Shown: positions 16,675 to 28,792, counted from the first letter of the stretch. The stretch is 37,616 bases of DNA from Streptomyces hainanensis (GCF_004348415.1 NZ_SMKI01000009.1:1-37616); one strand, 5' to 3'. A program made the numbers and translations. Notes: generated by a model from the letters alone, not told the origin.

Positions 16675-16971
16675 TCAGCCCTCGAGAAGCTCGTCGATCC
16701 GCCGGACCTTGGCCGTCAGGCCGTCGGTGACGCCGTCCCGCACGTCGGCCTTCAGCACCAGGCTGACCCGGCTCACGCCCCGCTCGCGCACGGCCTCGAC
16801 GGCGGCCTTCACCACCGCCATCACCTCGTCCCACTCACCTTCGATCGAGGTGAACATCGCGTCGGTGCGGTGCGGCAGCCCGCTCTCCCTGACCACCCGC
16901 ACGGCCGCCGCGACGTCCTCCCCGACGTCCTCGCCGGCGCCGACGGGCGTCACCGAGAACGCGACGATCAC
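16675..16971 (-). CDS. MTH1187 family (thiamine-binding) protein
   Basis: A 98-residue soluble protein with the ferredoxin-like fold of the MTH1187/YkoF-like family. Motifs are the opening [29 protein letters not shown] and [11 protein letters not shown]. Several members bind thiamine or its precursors, but no thi genes or TPP riboswitch lie here, so the ligand is not established. The GTG start overlaps the stop of the YbjN-like gene (GTGA), and no other ribosome site is visible. Translation therefore probably depends on coupling. Confidence 0.85.
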   Translation of the reverse strand: MIVAFSVTPVGAGEDVGEDVAAAVRVVRESGLPHRTDAMFTSIEGEWDEVMAVVKAAVEAVRERGVSRVSLVLKADVRDGVTDGLTAKVRRIDELLEG

Positions 16972-17585
16972 GCGGCACCGCCCCCGGCGCCGCCCTCGGC
17001 GTCATCGTCGCCGTCGTTCGTGTCCTGCTGCTCGGAGGACTCGGCGTCCTTCTCCAGGCCGAGGCGCTCGACCAGCCACCGGTCGAACTCGACCGAGGCC
17101 CGGACCCAGCTGACCAGGCTCGCCACGAAGTGGTCGAAGCCGACGCCGGCCCCGATCAGCATCTGCACCTCGCCGATCAGCCGCACCGAGCCGTCGTCGT
17201 TGGTGTGCGTGTAGACCTTGGGCCAGAGCGTGGTGTGGTTCCACTCGTTGGCGCTCTCCAGCAGCCGCGGCTTGTCGTCGATGGTGTGCGGGCGGTCGTA
17301 GAAGGTCCGCACCGACAGGATCCGCTGCTGCTCCTCGCCGCGGAACAGGAAGTAGGTGCGGAAGTCCTTCCAGGGCGCCACCAGGTCGCCCTGCTTGTCC
17401 TCCACGTACTTCAGCTTCATCCGGTCGAGCAGCTGCTTGATCAGCTCCTTGTTCGGCATGATCGGCCCCGCCGGCTTGCGCGCCTGCTGCGGTTGGCCGC
17501 CTTGCTGGCCGCCGGACTGCTGGCCGCCGGACTGGCGGCCGGGCTGGCCCCCGAAGTTCGGGATTGCGGACGGGTCGACAGACAC
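16968..17585 (-). CDS. YbjN domain protein
   Basis: A protein of about 205 residues with a YbjN-type domain, a type III secretion chaperone-like fold. Supporting blocks are [49 protein letters not shown] and [22 protein letters not shown] low-complexity Gly/Gln linker ([15 protein letters not shown]) precedes it and an acidic tail ends it. The GTG at 17585 ([13 protein letters not shown]) is preferred because GAAGGGA lies 9 bases upstream. A longer frame from ATG 17624 has its purine run touching the start codon. Function is unknown; it is coupled to the downstream MTH1187-family gene. Confidence 0.8.
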   Translation of the reverse strand: MSVDPSAIPNFGGQPGRQSGGQQSGGQQGGQPQQARKPAGPIMPNKELIKQLLDRMKLKYVEDKQGDLVAPWKDFRTYFLFRGEEQQRILSVRTFYDRPHTIDDKPRLLESANEWNHTTLWPKVYTHTNDDGSVRLIGEVQMLIGAGVGFDHFVASLVSWVRASVEFDRWLVERLGLEKDAESSEQQDTNDGDDDAEGGAGGGAA

Positions 17586-17709
17586 GGGATAAGTCCCTTC
17601 ATAGGGTTTCGAAGGCTTCCCCATCCTCCCCCATCACTCCCGGGACATGGCAACCAGTGGCACGGCCCGCGAGCCCGGCCACCCACCGAGGCCCGTCGGC
17701 ACGGCGCGG

Positions 17710-20304
17710 TCAGTCACGTTCGGCGACATCCAGTCGCAGCCCCCCGTCCGGACTCGCGTCCACCCGGACCGTGTCGCCGTCCCGCACCTCGCCGGACAGG
17801 ATTCGCCGGGCCAACGGGTCGCCGATCGCCGTCTGCACCAGGCGCCGCAGCGGCCGGGCGCCGTACGCCGGGTCGTTGCCCTCGTCGGCCAGCCAGCGCA
17901 GCCCCAGCTCGGTGACCTCCAGCGTGAGCCGCCGGTCGTCGAGACGCCGCTGCAAGGCGTCGATCTGCAGCCGGGCGATCCGGCCCAGCTCGCCGCCGGT
18001 CAGCGCGCTGAACACCACGAGGTCGTCGAGCCGGTTCAGGAACTCGGGCCGGAAGGCGGCCCGCACCGCCGCCAGGACCTCCTCCCGCTGCTCGGACGGC
18101 TTGGCCAGCGGGTCGATCAGATGCTGACTGCCGAGGTTGGAGGTGAGGATGAGGATGGTGTTGCGGAAGTCGACCGTGCGTCCCTGGCCGTCGGTCAGCC
18201 GCCCGTCGTCCAGCACCTGGAGCAGGATGTCGAAGACCTCGTGGTGCGCCTTCTCCACCTCGTCCAGCAGCACCACGGTGTAGGGGCGGCGGCGGACCGC
18301 CTCCGTGAGCTGGCCGCCCTCCTCGTACCCCACATAGCCGGGCGGCGCCCCGACCAACCGGGCCACCGAGTGCTTCTCGCTGTACTCGCTCATGTCGACG
18401 CGGACCATGGCCCGCTCGTCGTCGAAGAGGAAGTCGGCCAGTGCCTTGGCGAGCTCCGTCTTGCCGACGCCCGTGGGGCCGAGGAAGAGGAACGAGCCGG
18501 TGGGCCGGTCCGGGTCGGCGACCCCGGCGCGGCTGCGCCGCACCGCGTCCGACACGGCCTGGACGGCCTCGGTCTGGCCGATCAGCCGCCGACCGAGCTC
18601 CTCCTCCATCCGCAGCAGCTTCTCCGTCTCGCCCTCCAGCAGCCGGCCGGCCGGGATTCCCGTCCAGGCGGAGACGACGTCGGCGATGTCGTCGGGGCCG
18701 ACCTCCTCCTTGACCATGGTGGACCCGGCCGCCTCGGCCTCCGCCTCGGAGGCGGCGGCCAGCTCCTGCTCCAGCGCCGGGATCTCGGCGTAGAGCAGCT
18801 TGGAAGCGGTCTCGAAGTCGCCGTCGCGCTGGGCACGCTCAGCCAGGCCACGCGTCTCGTCGAGGCGCTCCTTGAGCTCGCCGACCCGGTTGAGGCTCTC
18901 CTTCTCCTTCTCCCAGCGGGCGGTGAGGCCGCGCAGCTCCTCGTCGCGGTCGGCCAGCTCGCGCCGGATCCGCTCGAGCCGCCCCCGGGACGAGACGTCC
19001 GACTCGCCGGCCAGCGCCATCTCCTCCATCCTCAGCCGGTCGACGGAGCGCTGGAGCTCGTCGATCTGGACCGGCGAGGAGTCGATCTCCATCCGGAGCC
19101 GGGACGCGGCCTCGTCCACCAGGTCGATCGCCTTGTCGGGCAGGAAGCGCGAGGTGATGTACCGGTCGGAGAGGGCGGCGGCGGCGACCAGCGCGCCGTC
19201 GGCGATCTGCACCTTGTGGTGGGCCTCGTAACGGCCCTTGAGCCCACGCAGGATGGCGATGGTGTCCTCCACGCCCGGCTCCGCCACCAGCACCTGTTGG
19301 AAGCGCCGCTCGAGCGCCGCGTCCTTCTCGATGCGCTCGCGGTACTCGTCGAGCGTGGTGGCGCCGACCATCCGCAGCTCGCCACGGGCCAGCATGGGCT
19401 TCAGCATGTTGCCCGCGTCCATCGCCGAGTCGGCGCCGGCGCCCGCGCCGACGACCGTGTGCAGCTCGTCGATGAAGGTGATGATCCGGCCGTCGCTCTC
19501 CTTGATCTCGCCGAGGACGGACTTCAGCCGCTCCTCGAACTCGCCCCGGTACTTTGCCCCGGCCACCATGGCGCCGAGGTCGAGCGAGACCAGCCGCTTG
19601 TTCTTCAGCGACTCGGGGACGTCCCCCTTGACGATGCGCTGGGCCAGGCCCTCGACGACGGCGGTCTTGCCGACGCCGGGCTCGCCGATCAGCACCGGGT
19701 TGTTCTTGGTGCGGCGGGAGAGCACCTGCACCACGCGGCGGATCTCGTGGTCACGCCCGATCACCGGGTCGAGCCGGCCCTCGCGGGCGGCGGCGGTGAA
19801 GTCGGTGCCGAACTTCTCCAGGGCCTTGTAGGTGCCCTCGGGATCGGGGCTGGTGACGCGCTGCCCGCCGCGGCCGCGCTGGAACGCGGCAAGAAGCTTC
19901 CTGTCGGTGGCGCCCTGGCGGGCCAGGAGCTCCCCGACGGCCCCGCCGCGCGCCGCGAGGCCGATCAGCAGGTGCTCGGTGGAGATGAACGAGTCGCCGA
20001 GCTCCTTGGCGCGCTGCGCGGCGTCCGAGAGGACGGACAGCGTCTCCCGGCTCGGCTGGGGCTTGGCGACGGAGGAGCCCTGGACGCTCGGCAGCCCGCC
20101 GAGCACCCGCTCCGCGCCGGAACGGAGCGCGGCCTGGTCGGCGTCGACGGACGCGAGCAGGTCCTGGATGTTCTCGTTCTCCTGCCCGGAGAGCAGGGCG
20201 AGCAACAGATGAGCCGGAGTGATGTCCGGGTGACCGTCGGCCAGCGCCCGATCGTTGGCCGCGCTGATCGCCTCCCGGCTTCGGTTGGTGAGCTCCCCGT
20301 TCAC
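17710..20304 (-). CDS. clpB: ATP-dependent chaperone ClpB (disaggregase)
   Basis: An 864-residue hexameric AAA+ chaperone that pulls aggregated proteins apart together with DnaK/DnaJ/GrpE. It has a Clp N-domain (1-145) and a first ATPase with Walker A GEPGVGKT at 207-214 and the pore loop [14 protein letters not shown] coiled-coil middle domain follows (around [16 protein letters not shown]), then a second ATPase with GPTGVGKT and [12 protein letters not shown]. The middle domain distinguishes it from ClpA and ClpC. The GTG start has AGGGAGG 10 bases upstream. A HAIR inverted repeat for HspR lies 45 bases upstream, predicting heat-inducible repression by the HspR encoded in this window. Confidence 0.96.
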   Translation of the reverse strand: MNGELTNRSREAISAANDRALADGHPDITPAHLLLALLSGQENENIQDLLASVDADQAALRSGAERVLGGLPSVQGSSVAKPQPSRETLSVLSDAAQRAKELGDSFISTEHLLIGLAARGGAVGELLARQGATDRKLLAAFQRGRGGQRVTSPDPEGTYKALEKFGTDFTAAAREGRLDPVIGRDHEIRRVVQVLSRRTKNNPVLIGEPGVGKTAVVEGLAQRIVKGDVPESLKNKRLVSLDLGAMVAGAKYRGEFEERLKSVLGEIKESDGRIITFIDELHTVVGAGAGADSAMDAGNMLKPMLARGELRMVGATTLDEYRERIEKDAALERRFQQVLVAEPGVEDTIAILRGLKGRYEAHHKVQIADGALVAAAALSDRYITSRFLPDKAIDLVDEAASRLRMEIDSSPVQIDELQRSVDRLRMEEMALAGESDVSSRGRLERIRRELADRDEELRGLTARWEKEKESLNRVGELKERLDETRGLAERAQRDGDFETASKLLYAEIPALEQELAAASEAEAEAAGSTMVKEEVGPDDIADVVSAWTGIPAGRLLEGETEKLLRMEEELGRRLIGQTEAVQAVSDAVRRSRAGVADPDRPTGSFLFLGPTGVGKTELAKALADFLFDDERAMVRVDMSEYSEKHSVARLVGAPPGYVGYEEGGQLTEAVRRRPYTVVLLDEVEKAHHEVFDILLQVLDDGRLTDGQGRTVDFRNTILILTSNLGSQHLIDPLAKPSEQREEVLAAVRAAFRPEFLNRLDDLVVFSALTGGELGRIARLQIDALQRRLDDRRLTLEVTELGLRWLADEGNDPAYGARPLRRLVQTAIGDPLARRILSGEVRDGDTVRVDASPDGGLRLDVAERD

Positions 20305-20479
20305 TTCCGCGCCGCCTCCCTGTAACTGCTACCAACAACGTGCGATAAGTTGAGTCTAAGCCACTCAACCCACAATTCGTCCACTCCTTCGCCTACCCCC
20401 TTTCGAGTGAAGAGGATCTTGACGCCTTCCCTGTCGCGCCACCCCCCGGAAAGACTGACCGCCGGTCACGGAGAGGGCG
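20305..20479. other. clpB promoter region
   Basis: This stretch holds the clpB HAIR site. The bases around 20311-20400 are notably AT-richer than the rest. No gene is visible until the Uma2-like remnant begins. Confidence 0.6.
20349..20369. promoter_or_regulatory. HAIR element (HspR operator) of clpB
   Basis: GTTGAGT-N7-ACTCAAC: a perfect 7-bp dyad with a 7-base spacer. It differs from the HAIR consensus CTTGAGT-N7-ACTCAAG only at the outer base of each arm. It lies upstream of the clpB start, where HspR is known to repress in Streptomyces. Confidence 0.88.
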
Positions 20480-20724
20480 GTGACCGGCGGCAGGGCCGGG
20501 CTCGGCCGGATCGGCAAGCGGCACGCCTACGCCCAGGGCGGCATTCCGCTCTGGCTCCTGGCGGATCACGGCCACGACACCGGCAACCCGTTCGGCGAGC
20601 CGACCAGGGGCGCCCAGGAGGCGACCACGGGGACGTCGCCTCCGCCCGCTTCGGCGACGCCCTCCCGCCGCCGGCCGTCTTCGGCTTCGCGCCGGACACC
20701 GGCGACCTCCTCCGACCCGCTCAG
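20480..20724 (+). pseudogene. Remnant of a Uma2-family (DUF820) nuclease-like gene
   Basis: Two plus-strand frames together read like the C-terminal part of streptomycete Uma2 proteins. The first frame (from 20480) has KRHAYAQGGIPLWLLAD and PFGEPT. After a frame change near 20630, the other frame reads ARFGDALPPPAVFGFAPDTGDLLRP. Intact members read roughly YAxxGIPLYLLVD ... PFGxPLxLPxPFxFxLDT. The middle is shortened, the frame is broken, and the N-terminal catalytic half is absent, so this is a decayed copy. The recognition is by eye only. It overlaps the last bases of the protease gene on the other strand. Confidence 0.5.
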
Positions 20725-21500
20725 CCACCCGCCGCGGCGAACAGCTCCCGCGCCTCCTCCGGGAACGGCCGGCCCACCACGTGCCCGTCGGCGCTGCCCA
20801 CCGACATCACCGCGACCACCGTCCCCGACTGGCCGTCCGCCGAGAAGTCCTGGATCCACGGCCCGCCGCTCGAACCGGCGGTCAGATCGCAGTCGTCGAG
20901 CACGAGGCCGCCCACGTTGGGCTCCTGGGCTTCGCCCGGGCCCAGCACGTCCGTGTCGCCCTCGCAGTAGCGCAAGGACTCCCCGTCGTAGGGATCGACC
21001 GCCGGGTAGCCGAGCACCGCGACCCGACGCCCCTCCGCCACCGGCTCGAACACCAGCCGGTTGGCGCCCCACGCCTCCTGCACCGTCCTGCCGTCCTTCT
21101 TCGCCAGCGTGAGGAAGGCGTAGTCGTGCGGCAGCACCTCCACCGTCTCCCGGGTGACGTCCCAGCCCTCCGGGGTGTGCCAGGAGGCGATCCGCCAGCC
21201 GTCCTCCCGGTAGCTGTCGTCGTCATGGTCGTAGCCGGGCACGAACCACGCCTCGCGCGGCGGATCCGGGTTCTCCCTGGTCCGCGCGCAGTGCGCGGCG
21301 GTGGCCACCACGCTGCCGTTGGGCGCGTCCACGACGGCGCCCGAGCAGAGGCCGAGCCGCCCGCCGCCGGCGTCCCAGATGATCTTGCCCACCGTGGCCA
21401 CCGTGCCGCCGTCCCACCGCTCGGCGGCCACGGCCGCCGGCGGCGCGGAGAGCCCGGCCAGCGAGACCGCGGCGAGGATCGACAGCAGCGGAGTTTTCAT
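20721..21500 (-). CDS. Secreted trypsin-like serine protease
   Basis: A 259-residue protein with a Sec signal peptide (MKTPLLSILAAVSLAGLSAPPAAVAA) and a chymotrypsin-fold catalytic triad: His in VVATAAHC, Asp in HDYAFLTL and Ser in TAGSSGGPW. Cysteines flank the active-site elements and may form disulfides. No clear pro-region is visible between the signal and the domain. The N-terminus of the mature domain does not show the usual IVGG-type start of trypsins, placing it closer to V8/glutamyl-endopeptidase-like secreted proteases. The substrate is unknown. Start ATG 21500 begins the signal peptide; 49 further upstream codons in frame look non-coding. Confidence 0.85.
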   Translation of the reverse strand: MKTPLLSILAAVSLAGLSAPPAAVAAERWDGGTVATVGKIIWDAGGGRLGLCSGAVVDAPNGSVVATAAHCARTRENPDPPREAWFVPGYDHDDDSYREDGWRIASWHTPEGWDVTRETVEVLPHDYAFLTLAKKDGRTVQEAWGANRLVFEPVAEGRRVAVLGYPAVDPYDGESLRYCEGDTDVLGPGEAQEPNVGGLVLDDCDLTAGSSGGPWIQDFSADGQSGTVVAVMSVGSADGHVVGRPFPEEARELFAAAGG

Positions 21501-21690
21501 ACGGACACCCTGGAAGCCGCGCGGTGGGCCTGTCCAGCCGCCGTCAGCCGATGGAGTGGCGGCGCCGGACCGCCGACCGGTAAAGATCCAGCAAAGCGCG
21601 CCGGCGCGCCACCGGTGTGGACCACTGCCGCACCGCAGGCGACACACTCGTCATGGCGAAACCGCTCACCCCCCACCCTGACGTGCAACT

Positions 21691-21704
21691 CCCGGATATC
21701 CGGG
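21691..21704. promoter_or_regulatory. 14-bp palindrome and candidate promoter ahead of the large amidase
   Basis: CCCGGATATCCGGG is a perfect palindrome ending five bases before a TTGACG (21710-21715). With 17-base spacing, a weak -10 (GAGCAT, 21733-21738) follows. The palindrome may be an operator; no regulator is identified. Confidence 0.35.
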
Positions 21705-21767
21705 GCGCATTGACGACGCTATCCGGCACCACGAGCATGCCCATGCCCACTACCTCCGGAGGCCGAC

Positions 21768-23771
21768 TTGCGAGGACGAGCACCCCGAACCCGTACCATC
21801 ACCGTGGCTGCCAGCGCGGCCGCGGCCGTCGCCCTGCCCCTGCTGCTGACCGGCCCACCCGCCGCCGCGGACTCCGACGACACGGCGCTGCAGTCCGCCT
21901 TCGCCGAGGCCGCCGACCGGTACGACGTGCCGGAGAGCGTGCTGCTCGGCGTCGCCTACCTCGAGTCACGCTGGGACGGCCACCACGGCGCCGCAAGCGT
22001 CTCCGGCGGCTACGGCCCGATGCACCTGACGGACGCGGCCACCGCGCTGGCCGAGTCCGCCGGCCACGGCCACCACACGGACGGTGCCGAGGACCCGCGC
22101 GGCGACGACTCCCGCCCGGTTCCGGCCGCCGCCGCGGGCGCCCGGGCCGAGACGGCGACCGCGATCACGGCCGCTGCCGTGGCCGAGCAGGCCGCGGTGC
22201 GCGCGCCCGCGGCGCGCACCCTGCCGCGCGCCGCGGACCTCACCGGAATCCCCGCCGACGAGCTCCGCACCAGCGAGGCCGCCAACGTCGCCGGCGGCGC
22301 CGCGCTCCTCGCCCAGGCCCAACGCGAGCTCGGCGGCCCGCCCAGCGACGACCCCGCCGACTGGTACGCCGCCGTCGCCGGCTACGCGGGCGCCGAGACC
22401 CGGGAGGCCGCCCAGGTCTTCGCGGACGACGTCTACGACCTGATCGCCACGGGCGCCACCCGCGTCACCGACAGCGGCCAGCGCGTGACCCTGGCCCCCG
22501 CCGACATCACGCCCGACACCGCCACCGTCGACGCGCTGGGGCTGCCGAGCCAGGGTCGGGACCCCGAGGTGGAGTGCCCGCGGAGCGTGGCCTGCGACTG
22601 GATCCCCGCCCCCTACCAGGAGCTGGGCGACGGCGACTACGGCAACCACGACCTCGCCGACCGGCCGAACTCCCAGGACGTCGACTACATCGTCATCCAC
22701 GACACCGAGGCCACCTGGGAGACCACTCTCGACCTGGTGCAGGACCCGACCTACGTCTCCTGGCACTACAGCCTGCGCTCCTCGGACGGCCAGATCGCGC
22801 AACACCTGCGCACCAGGGACGTCGGCTGGCACGCCGGCAACTGGTACGTCAACGCCAAGTCGATCGGCCTCGAACACGAGGGGTTCCTCACCGATCCCGA
22901 CGCCTGGTACACCGAGGCGATGTACCGCACCTCGGCCCGCCTGGTGCGGTACCTGGCCCGCGAGTACGACATCCCGCTCGACCGGCACCACATCGTCGGC
23001 CACGACAACGTCCAGGGCCCGACCAACGCCAACGTCTCCGGCATGCACACCGACCCCGGCCCCTACTGGGACTGGTCGCACTACTTCGACCTGCTCGGCG
23101 CCCCCCTCCACGCCACGGCCGGCCCACGCGGCGGCCTGGTCACCATCGCGCCGGACTACGACACCAACACCCCCTCCTACGTGAACTGCGGCGGCACCGG
23201 CACCCCGTGCGAGCCGCACGGTTCGGGCGCCGTCCGGCTGTACACCGCCCCGAGCCCCGACGCGCCGCTGGTCCGCGACATCGCCACCCACCCGGGCAGC
23301 GGCGGCGCGTCCTCGACCGGCGTGAACGACGTGGGCGCCCGCGCCTCGGCCGGCCAGACCTTCGCGGTCGCCGACCGCGAGGGCGACTGGACGGCCATCT
23401 GGTACCTCGGCCAGAAGGCCTGGTTCCACAACCCGGCCGACGCGCCGACCGCCGTCAACTCCCGGGGCCCGGTCGTCACGGGCAGGCCGGGCGCGACCAC
23501 CATCCCGGTCTACGGCCGCGCCTACCCGGAGGCCACCGCCTACCCGGCGGACGTCCCGGTCCAGTCGGTGGTGCCGCTCGCCTACGAGATCCCGGCCGAC
23601 CAGGAGTACGCGGTCGGGCTGCGCACCGACAGCGAGTACTACCGGGCCGTCACCTTCGACCCCGCCGACCACCAGGTGGTGCGCGGCGAGGAGTACTACC
23701 AGATCCAGCTCGGCCACCGGATCGGCTTCGTCCGCGCGGCCGACGTGCGGCTCGGCTGGTCGGGACACTGA
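21768..23771 (+). CDS. Large secreted N-acetylmuramoyl-L-alanine amidase with transglycosylase-like N-terminus
   Basis: A 667-residue exported protein that should cut the bond between muramic acid and the stem peptide of peptidoglycan. A signal peptide covers residues 1-36. Residues 45-85 (LLGVAYLESRWDGHHGAASVSGGYGPMHLTD, with Glu near 66) look like the start of a lysozyme-like transglycosylase domain. The zinc amidase_2 domain spans about 300-450, with ligands His in YIVIHDTE (about 311), His in GMHTDPGP (about 427) and Asp 429. The C-terminal 200 residues are beta-rich and SH3-like, perhaps for wall binding. The start is TTG at 21768 with GGAGG 5 bases upstream, an uncommon but well supported choice. 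The PAP2 gene follows after 30 bases. Confidence 0.87.
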   Translation: MRGRAPRTRTITVAASAAAAVALPLLLTGPPAAADSDDTALQSAFAEAADRYDVPESVLLGVAYLESRWDGHHGAASVSGGYGPMHLTDAATALAESAGHGHHTDGAEDPRGDDSRPVPAAAAGARAETATAITAAAVAEQAAVRAPAARTLPRAADLTGIPADELRTSEAANVAGGAALLAQAQRELGGPPSDDPADWYAAVAGYAGAETREAAQVFADDVYDLIATGATRVTDSGQRVTLAPADITPDTATVDALGLPSQGRDPEVECPRSVACDWIPAPYQELGDGDYGNHDLADRPNSQDVDYIVIHDTEATWETTLDLVQDPTYVSWHYSLRSSDGQIAQHLRTRDVGWHAGNWYVNAKSIGLEHEGFLTDPDAWYTEAMYRTSARLVRYLAREYDIPLDRHHIVGHDNVQGPTNANVSGMHTDPGPYWDWSHYFDLLGAPLHATAGPRGGLVTIAPDYDTNTPSYVNCGGTGTPCEPHGSGAVRLYTAPSPDAPLVRDIATHPGSGGASSTGVNDVGARASAGQTFAVADREGDWTAIWYLGQKAWFHNPADAPTAVNSRGPVVTGRPGATTIPVYGRAYPEATAYPADVPVQSVVPLAYEIPADQEYAVGLRTDSEYYRAVTFDPADHQVVRGEEYYQIQLGHRIGFVRAADVRLGWSGH

Positions 23772-23801
23772 CCAACCGGGCTTTCGGCGGGGCTCGTTAC
23801 G

Positions 23802-24461
23802 ATGGGAACGATGCCCCGCCGAACGCTCGTCATCGCCGCCCTGGCCGCCGCCGCGCTGGCCGTGCTCATGATCACCGTGGCGGTCAGGGACGGCGCACCC
23901 TTCGCCCTCGACTCCAGGCTGCACGACTGGGCCGTCGACCACCGAAGCCCCACCTGGACCACCACCTTCAAGGCGATCACCGACACCGGAAGCGGCCCTC
24001 CCGCCATGGTCCTGGGCGCGATCGCCGGCGCGCTGGCCATGCCGCGCCGATGGTGGCTGGGCGCGGTGGTCGGGCTCGGCACCCTGCTGGTCGGGATGCT
24101 GTTCCGCTGGCTGCTGGTCAACTGGCTGGGCCGTCCCCGGCCTCCGGTCGCCGACTGGCTCACCCACCCGGACAACCCGTCGATGCCCTCCGGTCACGCC
24201 GGCACGTCCGGCATGATCGCCATCGGCTTCGCCCTGGTGCTGTCGCGCCACCTACCCCGCGCCGTCGCGTACGGCCTGCCAGCCGTCTGGGCCGTGCTGG
24301 TCGGCGCCAGCCGGGTCTACCTCGGCGTGCACTGGGCCACCGACATCCTCGCCGGTTGGCTCTACGCGATCGCCTTCACCGCCCTCGTGCTCCCGCCGCT
24401 CGCCACCGCCCTGGCGAAGGCGCGCGGTCATGACACCCGCGAGCGAGAGCGACAGCCGTAG
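23802..24461 (+). CDS. PAP2-family membrane phosphatase
   Basis: A 219-residue membrane protein of the type 2 phosphatidic acid phosphatase superfamily, which dephosphorylates lipid phosphates such as undecaprenyl diphosphate or phosphatidate at the outer membrane face. The three signature motifs are present: RWLLVNWLGRPRPP (motif 1, with Arg in place of the usual first Lys), PSMPSGH (motif 2, His acid/base) and SRVYLGVHWATDILAG (motif 3, nucleophilic His). About six helices are visible. Being 30 bases after a wall amidase gene suggests a role in envelope metabolism. ATG 23802 and ATG 23811 are both possible starts. Confidence 0.88.
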   Translation: MGTMPRRTLVIAALAAAALAVLMITVAVRDGAPFALDSRLHDWAVDHRSPTWTTTFKAITDTGSGPPAMVLGAIAGALAMPRRWWLGAVVGLGTLLVGMLFRWLLVNWLGRPRPPVADWLTHPDNPSMPSGHAGTSGMIAIGFALVLSRHLPRAVAYGLPAVWAVLVGASRVYLGVHWATDILAGWLYAIAFTALVLPPLATALAKARGHDTRERERQP

Positions 24462-24569
24462 CCGCCGCGGACTCCCCACCGCCCGCCGAGGGGTCGGCGC
24501 TCGGGAGGTATTGGCCGAAGCCGAGGTGCCGCACGGCCGTCGGTGGTGACCGGCCGGCGGTCAGTTCGG

Positions 24570-25034
24570 TCAGCGCCCGCGGTCGGGCCGCCAGACGACG
24601 ATCGCCGAGGACTGCCTGACGTCCTGATAGGGCACCAGGTCACGCCGGTAGGAGGCGTGCACCTGCGCCTCCCGCTGGCGCATCGCCGACGCGGCGCCCT
24701 CCACGGCCGCCTGGAGCTCGGCCACCTGCGCCTGGAGCGTCGCGACCTGGGTCTGCAGCGCGATGATCTGCTTGATCCCGGCGAGGTTGATGCCCTCGTC
24801 CTGGGAGAGCCGCTGCACCTCCCGCAGCAGCTGGATGTCGCGCGCCGAGTACCGCCGGCCGCGGCCGGCGGTACGGTCCGGCGAGACCAGCCCGAGCCGG
24901 TCGTACTGCCTGAGAGTCTGCGGATGCAGCCCGGAGAGCTGCGCCGCGACGGAGATGACGTATACCGGCGTGTCCTCGGTCAGCTCGTAGGGGTTCCCAT
25001 AGGAGTTACTACTCGGTCCGTGCCGGCCGTCCAT
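24570..25034 (-). CDS. hspR: HspR, MerR-family heat-shock repressor
   Basis: A 154-residue DNA-binding protein. The MerR-type helix-turn-helix and wing run through [28 protein letters not shown] and [18 protein letters not shown] coiled coil with a repeating [12 protein letters not shown] pattern follows. HspR binds HAIR inverted repeats and represses the dnaK operon and clpB, with DnaK acting as its co-repressor in Streptomyces. It is the last gene of the dnaK operon, three bases after dnaJ, giving autogenous control. HAIR sites occur upstream of dnaK and clpB in this same window. Confidence 0.95.
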   Translation of the reverse strand: MDGRHGPSSNSYGNPYELTEDTPVYVISVAAQLSGLHPQTLRQYDRLGLVSPDRTAGRGRRYSARDIQLLREVQRLSQDEGINLAGIKQIIALQTQVATLQAQVAELQAAVEGAASAMRQREAQVHASYRRDLVPYQDVRQSSAIVVWRPDRGR

Positions 25035-25037
25035 CTC

Positions 25038-26228
25038 TTACTCTCCCTTCGCGGCCTCGAACAGCCCTGCCCGAGGATCCTCGCCCTCTGCTGCCGCGCG
25101 GTACTCCTCCAAGGCGTTGCGCGCTCTGTCACCCAGATCGCGGGGCACCGCGATCTCGATCGTCACCAGCAGGTCGCCCCGGGAACCGTCCTTGCGCACC
25201 GCGCCCTTGCCACGCGCTCGCATGGTGCGGCCGGCCGGGGTACCCGGTGGCAACTTCAGGGTGACGGGAGGACCACCGAGCGTCGGCACCTTGATCTCAC
25301 CACCCAGCGCCGCCTCCGGGAAGGTGACGGGCACGGAGATGGTGAGATTGTCACCTCGCCTGCCGAATATCGGATGTTCGTCCACATGGACGACGACATA
25401 CAGGTCGCCGTTGGGCCCTCCGCGCTCGCCGGGCGCGCCCTTGCCACGCAGCCGGATCCGCTGACCGTCGTCGACGCCCGCCGGGATACGCACCTGCATG
25501 GTGCGCGAGCTCGTGGCCCGCCCGCTGCCGCGGCAGACCGAGCACGGGTCCTGGGCGATCAGGCCGCGCCCCTTGCAGTCCACGCACGGGTCGGTGAGCG
25601 AGAAGCCGCCCCCGCCGCCGCGACTGACCTGGCCGGTGCCGACACACGTCGGGCAGACCCGCGGTGTGCCGTTCTTGTCACCGGTGCCGGAACACGCCTT
25701 GCACGCCGCGCTGGACGACATCCGCAGCGGAACGGTGGCCCCCGATACCGCCTCGGTGAAGCTGAGGGTCACCTCGGACTCGATGTCCTGGCCCCGGCGC
25801 GGACTGGTGCGGGTGCCCGCGCCGCCCCGGTTGAACAGGCCGCCGAACACGTCCCCGATGCCGCCGCCGAAGCCACCGGCAGCCCCGCCGGGGCCCGGGC
25901 CAGGACCGGTGCCCTGCGGGCCGCCGAACAGGTCGCCCAGGTCGAAGTTGAACTGACCGCCGGCACCGGGCCCCGGCCGGAAGCCGCCGTTGCCGAAGAG
26001 GGCGCGTGCCTCGTCGTACTCCTTGCGCCGCTTCGCGTCCCCGAGCACGTCGTAGGCCTCGGAGACGTCCTTGAAGCGGTCCTCGGCGCGCGCGTCCCCC
26101 TTGTTGGCGTCCGGGTGGTTCTCCCGGGCCAGCTTGCGGTACGCCTTCTTGATCTCGGCCTCGGTGGCGTCACGAGGAACGCCGAGGACCTTGTAGTAGT
26201 CCTTCTCGATGAAGTCCTTGGTGCTCAT
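25038..26228 (-). CDS. dnaJ: Chaperone DnaJ (Hsp40)
   Basis: A 396-residue cochaperone that delivers substrates to DnaK and stimulates its ATPase. The J-domain HPD motif is at residues 38-40. A Gly/Phe-rich region follows, then four zinc-binding repeats of the CxxCxGxG type ([32 protein letters not shown]) and the C-terminal substrate-binding domain ([17 protein letters not shown]). All key cysteines are present. It is the third gene of the operon, 33 bases after grpE, and three bases before hspR. Confidence 0.96.
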   Translation of the reverse strand: MSTKDFIEKDYYKVLGVPRDATEAEIKKAYRKLARENHPDANKGDARAEDRFKDVSEAYDVLGDAKRRKEYDEARALFGNGGFRPGPGAGGQFNFDLGDLFGGPQGTGPGPGPGGAAGGFGGGIGDVFGGLFNRGGAGTRTSPRRGQDIESEVTLSFTEAVSGATVPLRMSSSAACKACSGTGDKNGTPRVCPTCVGTGQVSRGGGGGFSLTDPCVDCKGRGLIAQDPCSVCRGSGRATSSRTMQVRIPAGVDDGQRIRLRGKGAPGERGGPNGDLYVVVHVDEHPIFGRRGDNLTISVPVTFPEAALGGEIKVPTLGGPPVTLKLPPGTPAGRTMRARGKGAVRKDGSRGDLLVTIEIAVPRDLGDRARNALEEYRAAAEGEDPRAGLFEAAKGE

Positions 26229-26261
26229 CCCCGGCGTTCCTCCTTCCCCACCACCGTGGCG

Positions 26262-26938
26262 TCAGCCCTCGTCAGGGCCACCGCCGTTGTCCTTCTCGGG
26301 CGCGCTCTCGTCCTGGTCGGCGGGCTTGCCCGGCTGCGGCTCGGCCACTCCGACCCTGGCCGGGCGAATCGTCCGGTCGCCGATTCGGTACCCCGGCTGG
26401 AGAATCTGCACGCACGTGGTCTCCGCGACGTCCGGCGAGTAGCTGTGCATGAGGGCCTCGTGGATCATTGGGTCGAAGGGCTCGCCCTCCTTGCCGAACT
26501 GGGCGAGGCCCATCTTCGCCGCCACCATCTCGAGCGACTCCGCGACGTGCTTGAAGCCGCCGAGCAGCTCGCCGTGGTCCCGCGCGCGACCGATGTCGTC
26601 CAGCACCGGCAGCAGCTCGGTAAGGAGGTTGGCGATCGCCACCTCCTTGACGGCGATCCGGTCGCGCTCGACACGCCGGCGGTAGTTCTGGAACTCCGCC
26701 TGGAGCCGCTGCACGTCCTGGGTGCGCTCGTTCAGCGCCGAGCGAGCCTGGTCGAGCTGAGCGGTCAGCGCCACGTCCTGGAGGTCGACCGCCGACGGCT
26801 CGGGGATCGCGTCCCCGGCCGCCGCGTCCCCGCCGGCCCGCTCGGGGGACTCGGCGGCGGACTCGGCCGGCACGTCCTGGTTCGCCGCCTCGGCGTCGGG
26901 GACCTCAGGCTCCTTGTCGAAGCCCTGCGGGTCCTGCG

Positions 26939-26942
<4 letters not shown>
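26262..26942 (-). CDS. grpE: Nucleotide exchange factor GrpE
   Basis: A 226-residue cochaperone that releases ADP from DnaK. An acidic, disordered N-terminus of about 60 residues is followed by the long helix ([16 protein letters not shown]) and the beta domain ([44 protein letters not shown]). The GTG start overlaps the dnaK stop as GTGA, so translation is coupled. The C-terminal tail is acidic. Length is typical for actinobacteria. Confidence 0.95.

Positions 26943-28792
<1,850 letters not shown>

Noticed and set aside
17647-20325. 892-codon open frame on the plus strand
   Set aside because: It lies fully opposite clpB and results from GC-biased third codon positions; the clpB motifs are unambiguous.
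21501-21767. Cyclic-di-AMP (ydaO-type) riboswitch before the large amidase
   Set aside because: Wall-hydrolase genes often carry one in streptomycetes, but the conserved core was not seen here.
24548-24562. Hairpin between PAP2 and hspR as a terminator
   Set aside because: The stem is only five base pairs, which is expected by chance in GC-rich DNA.
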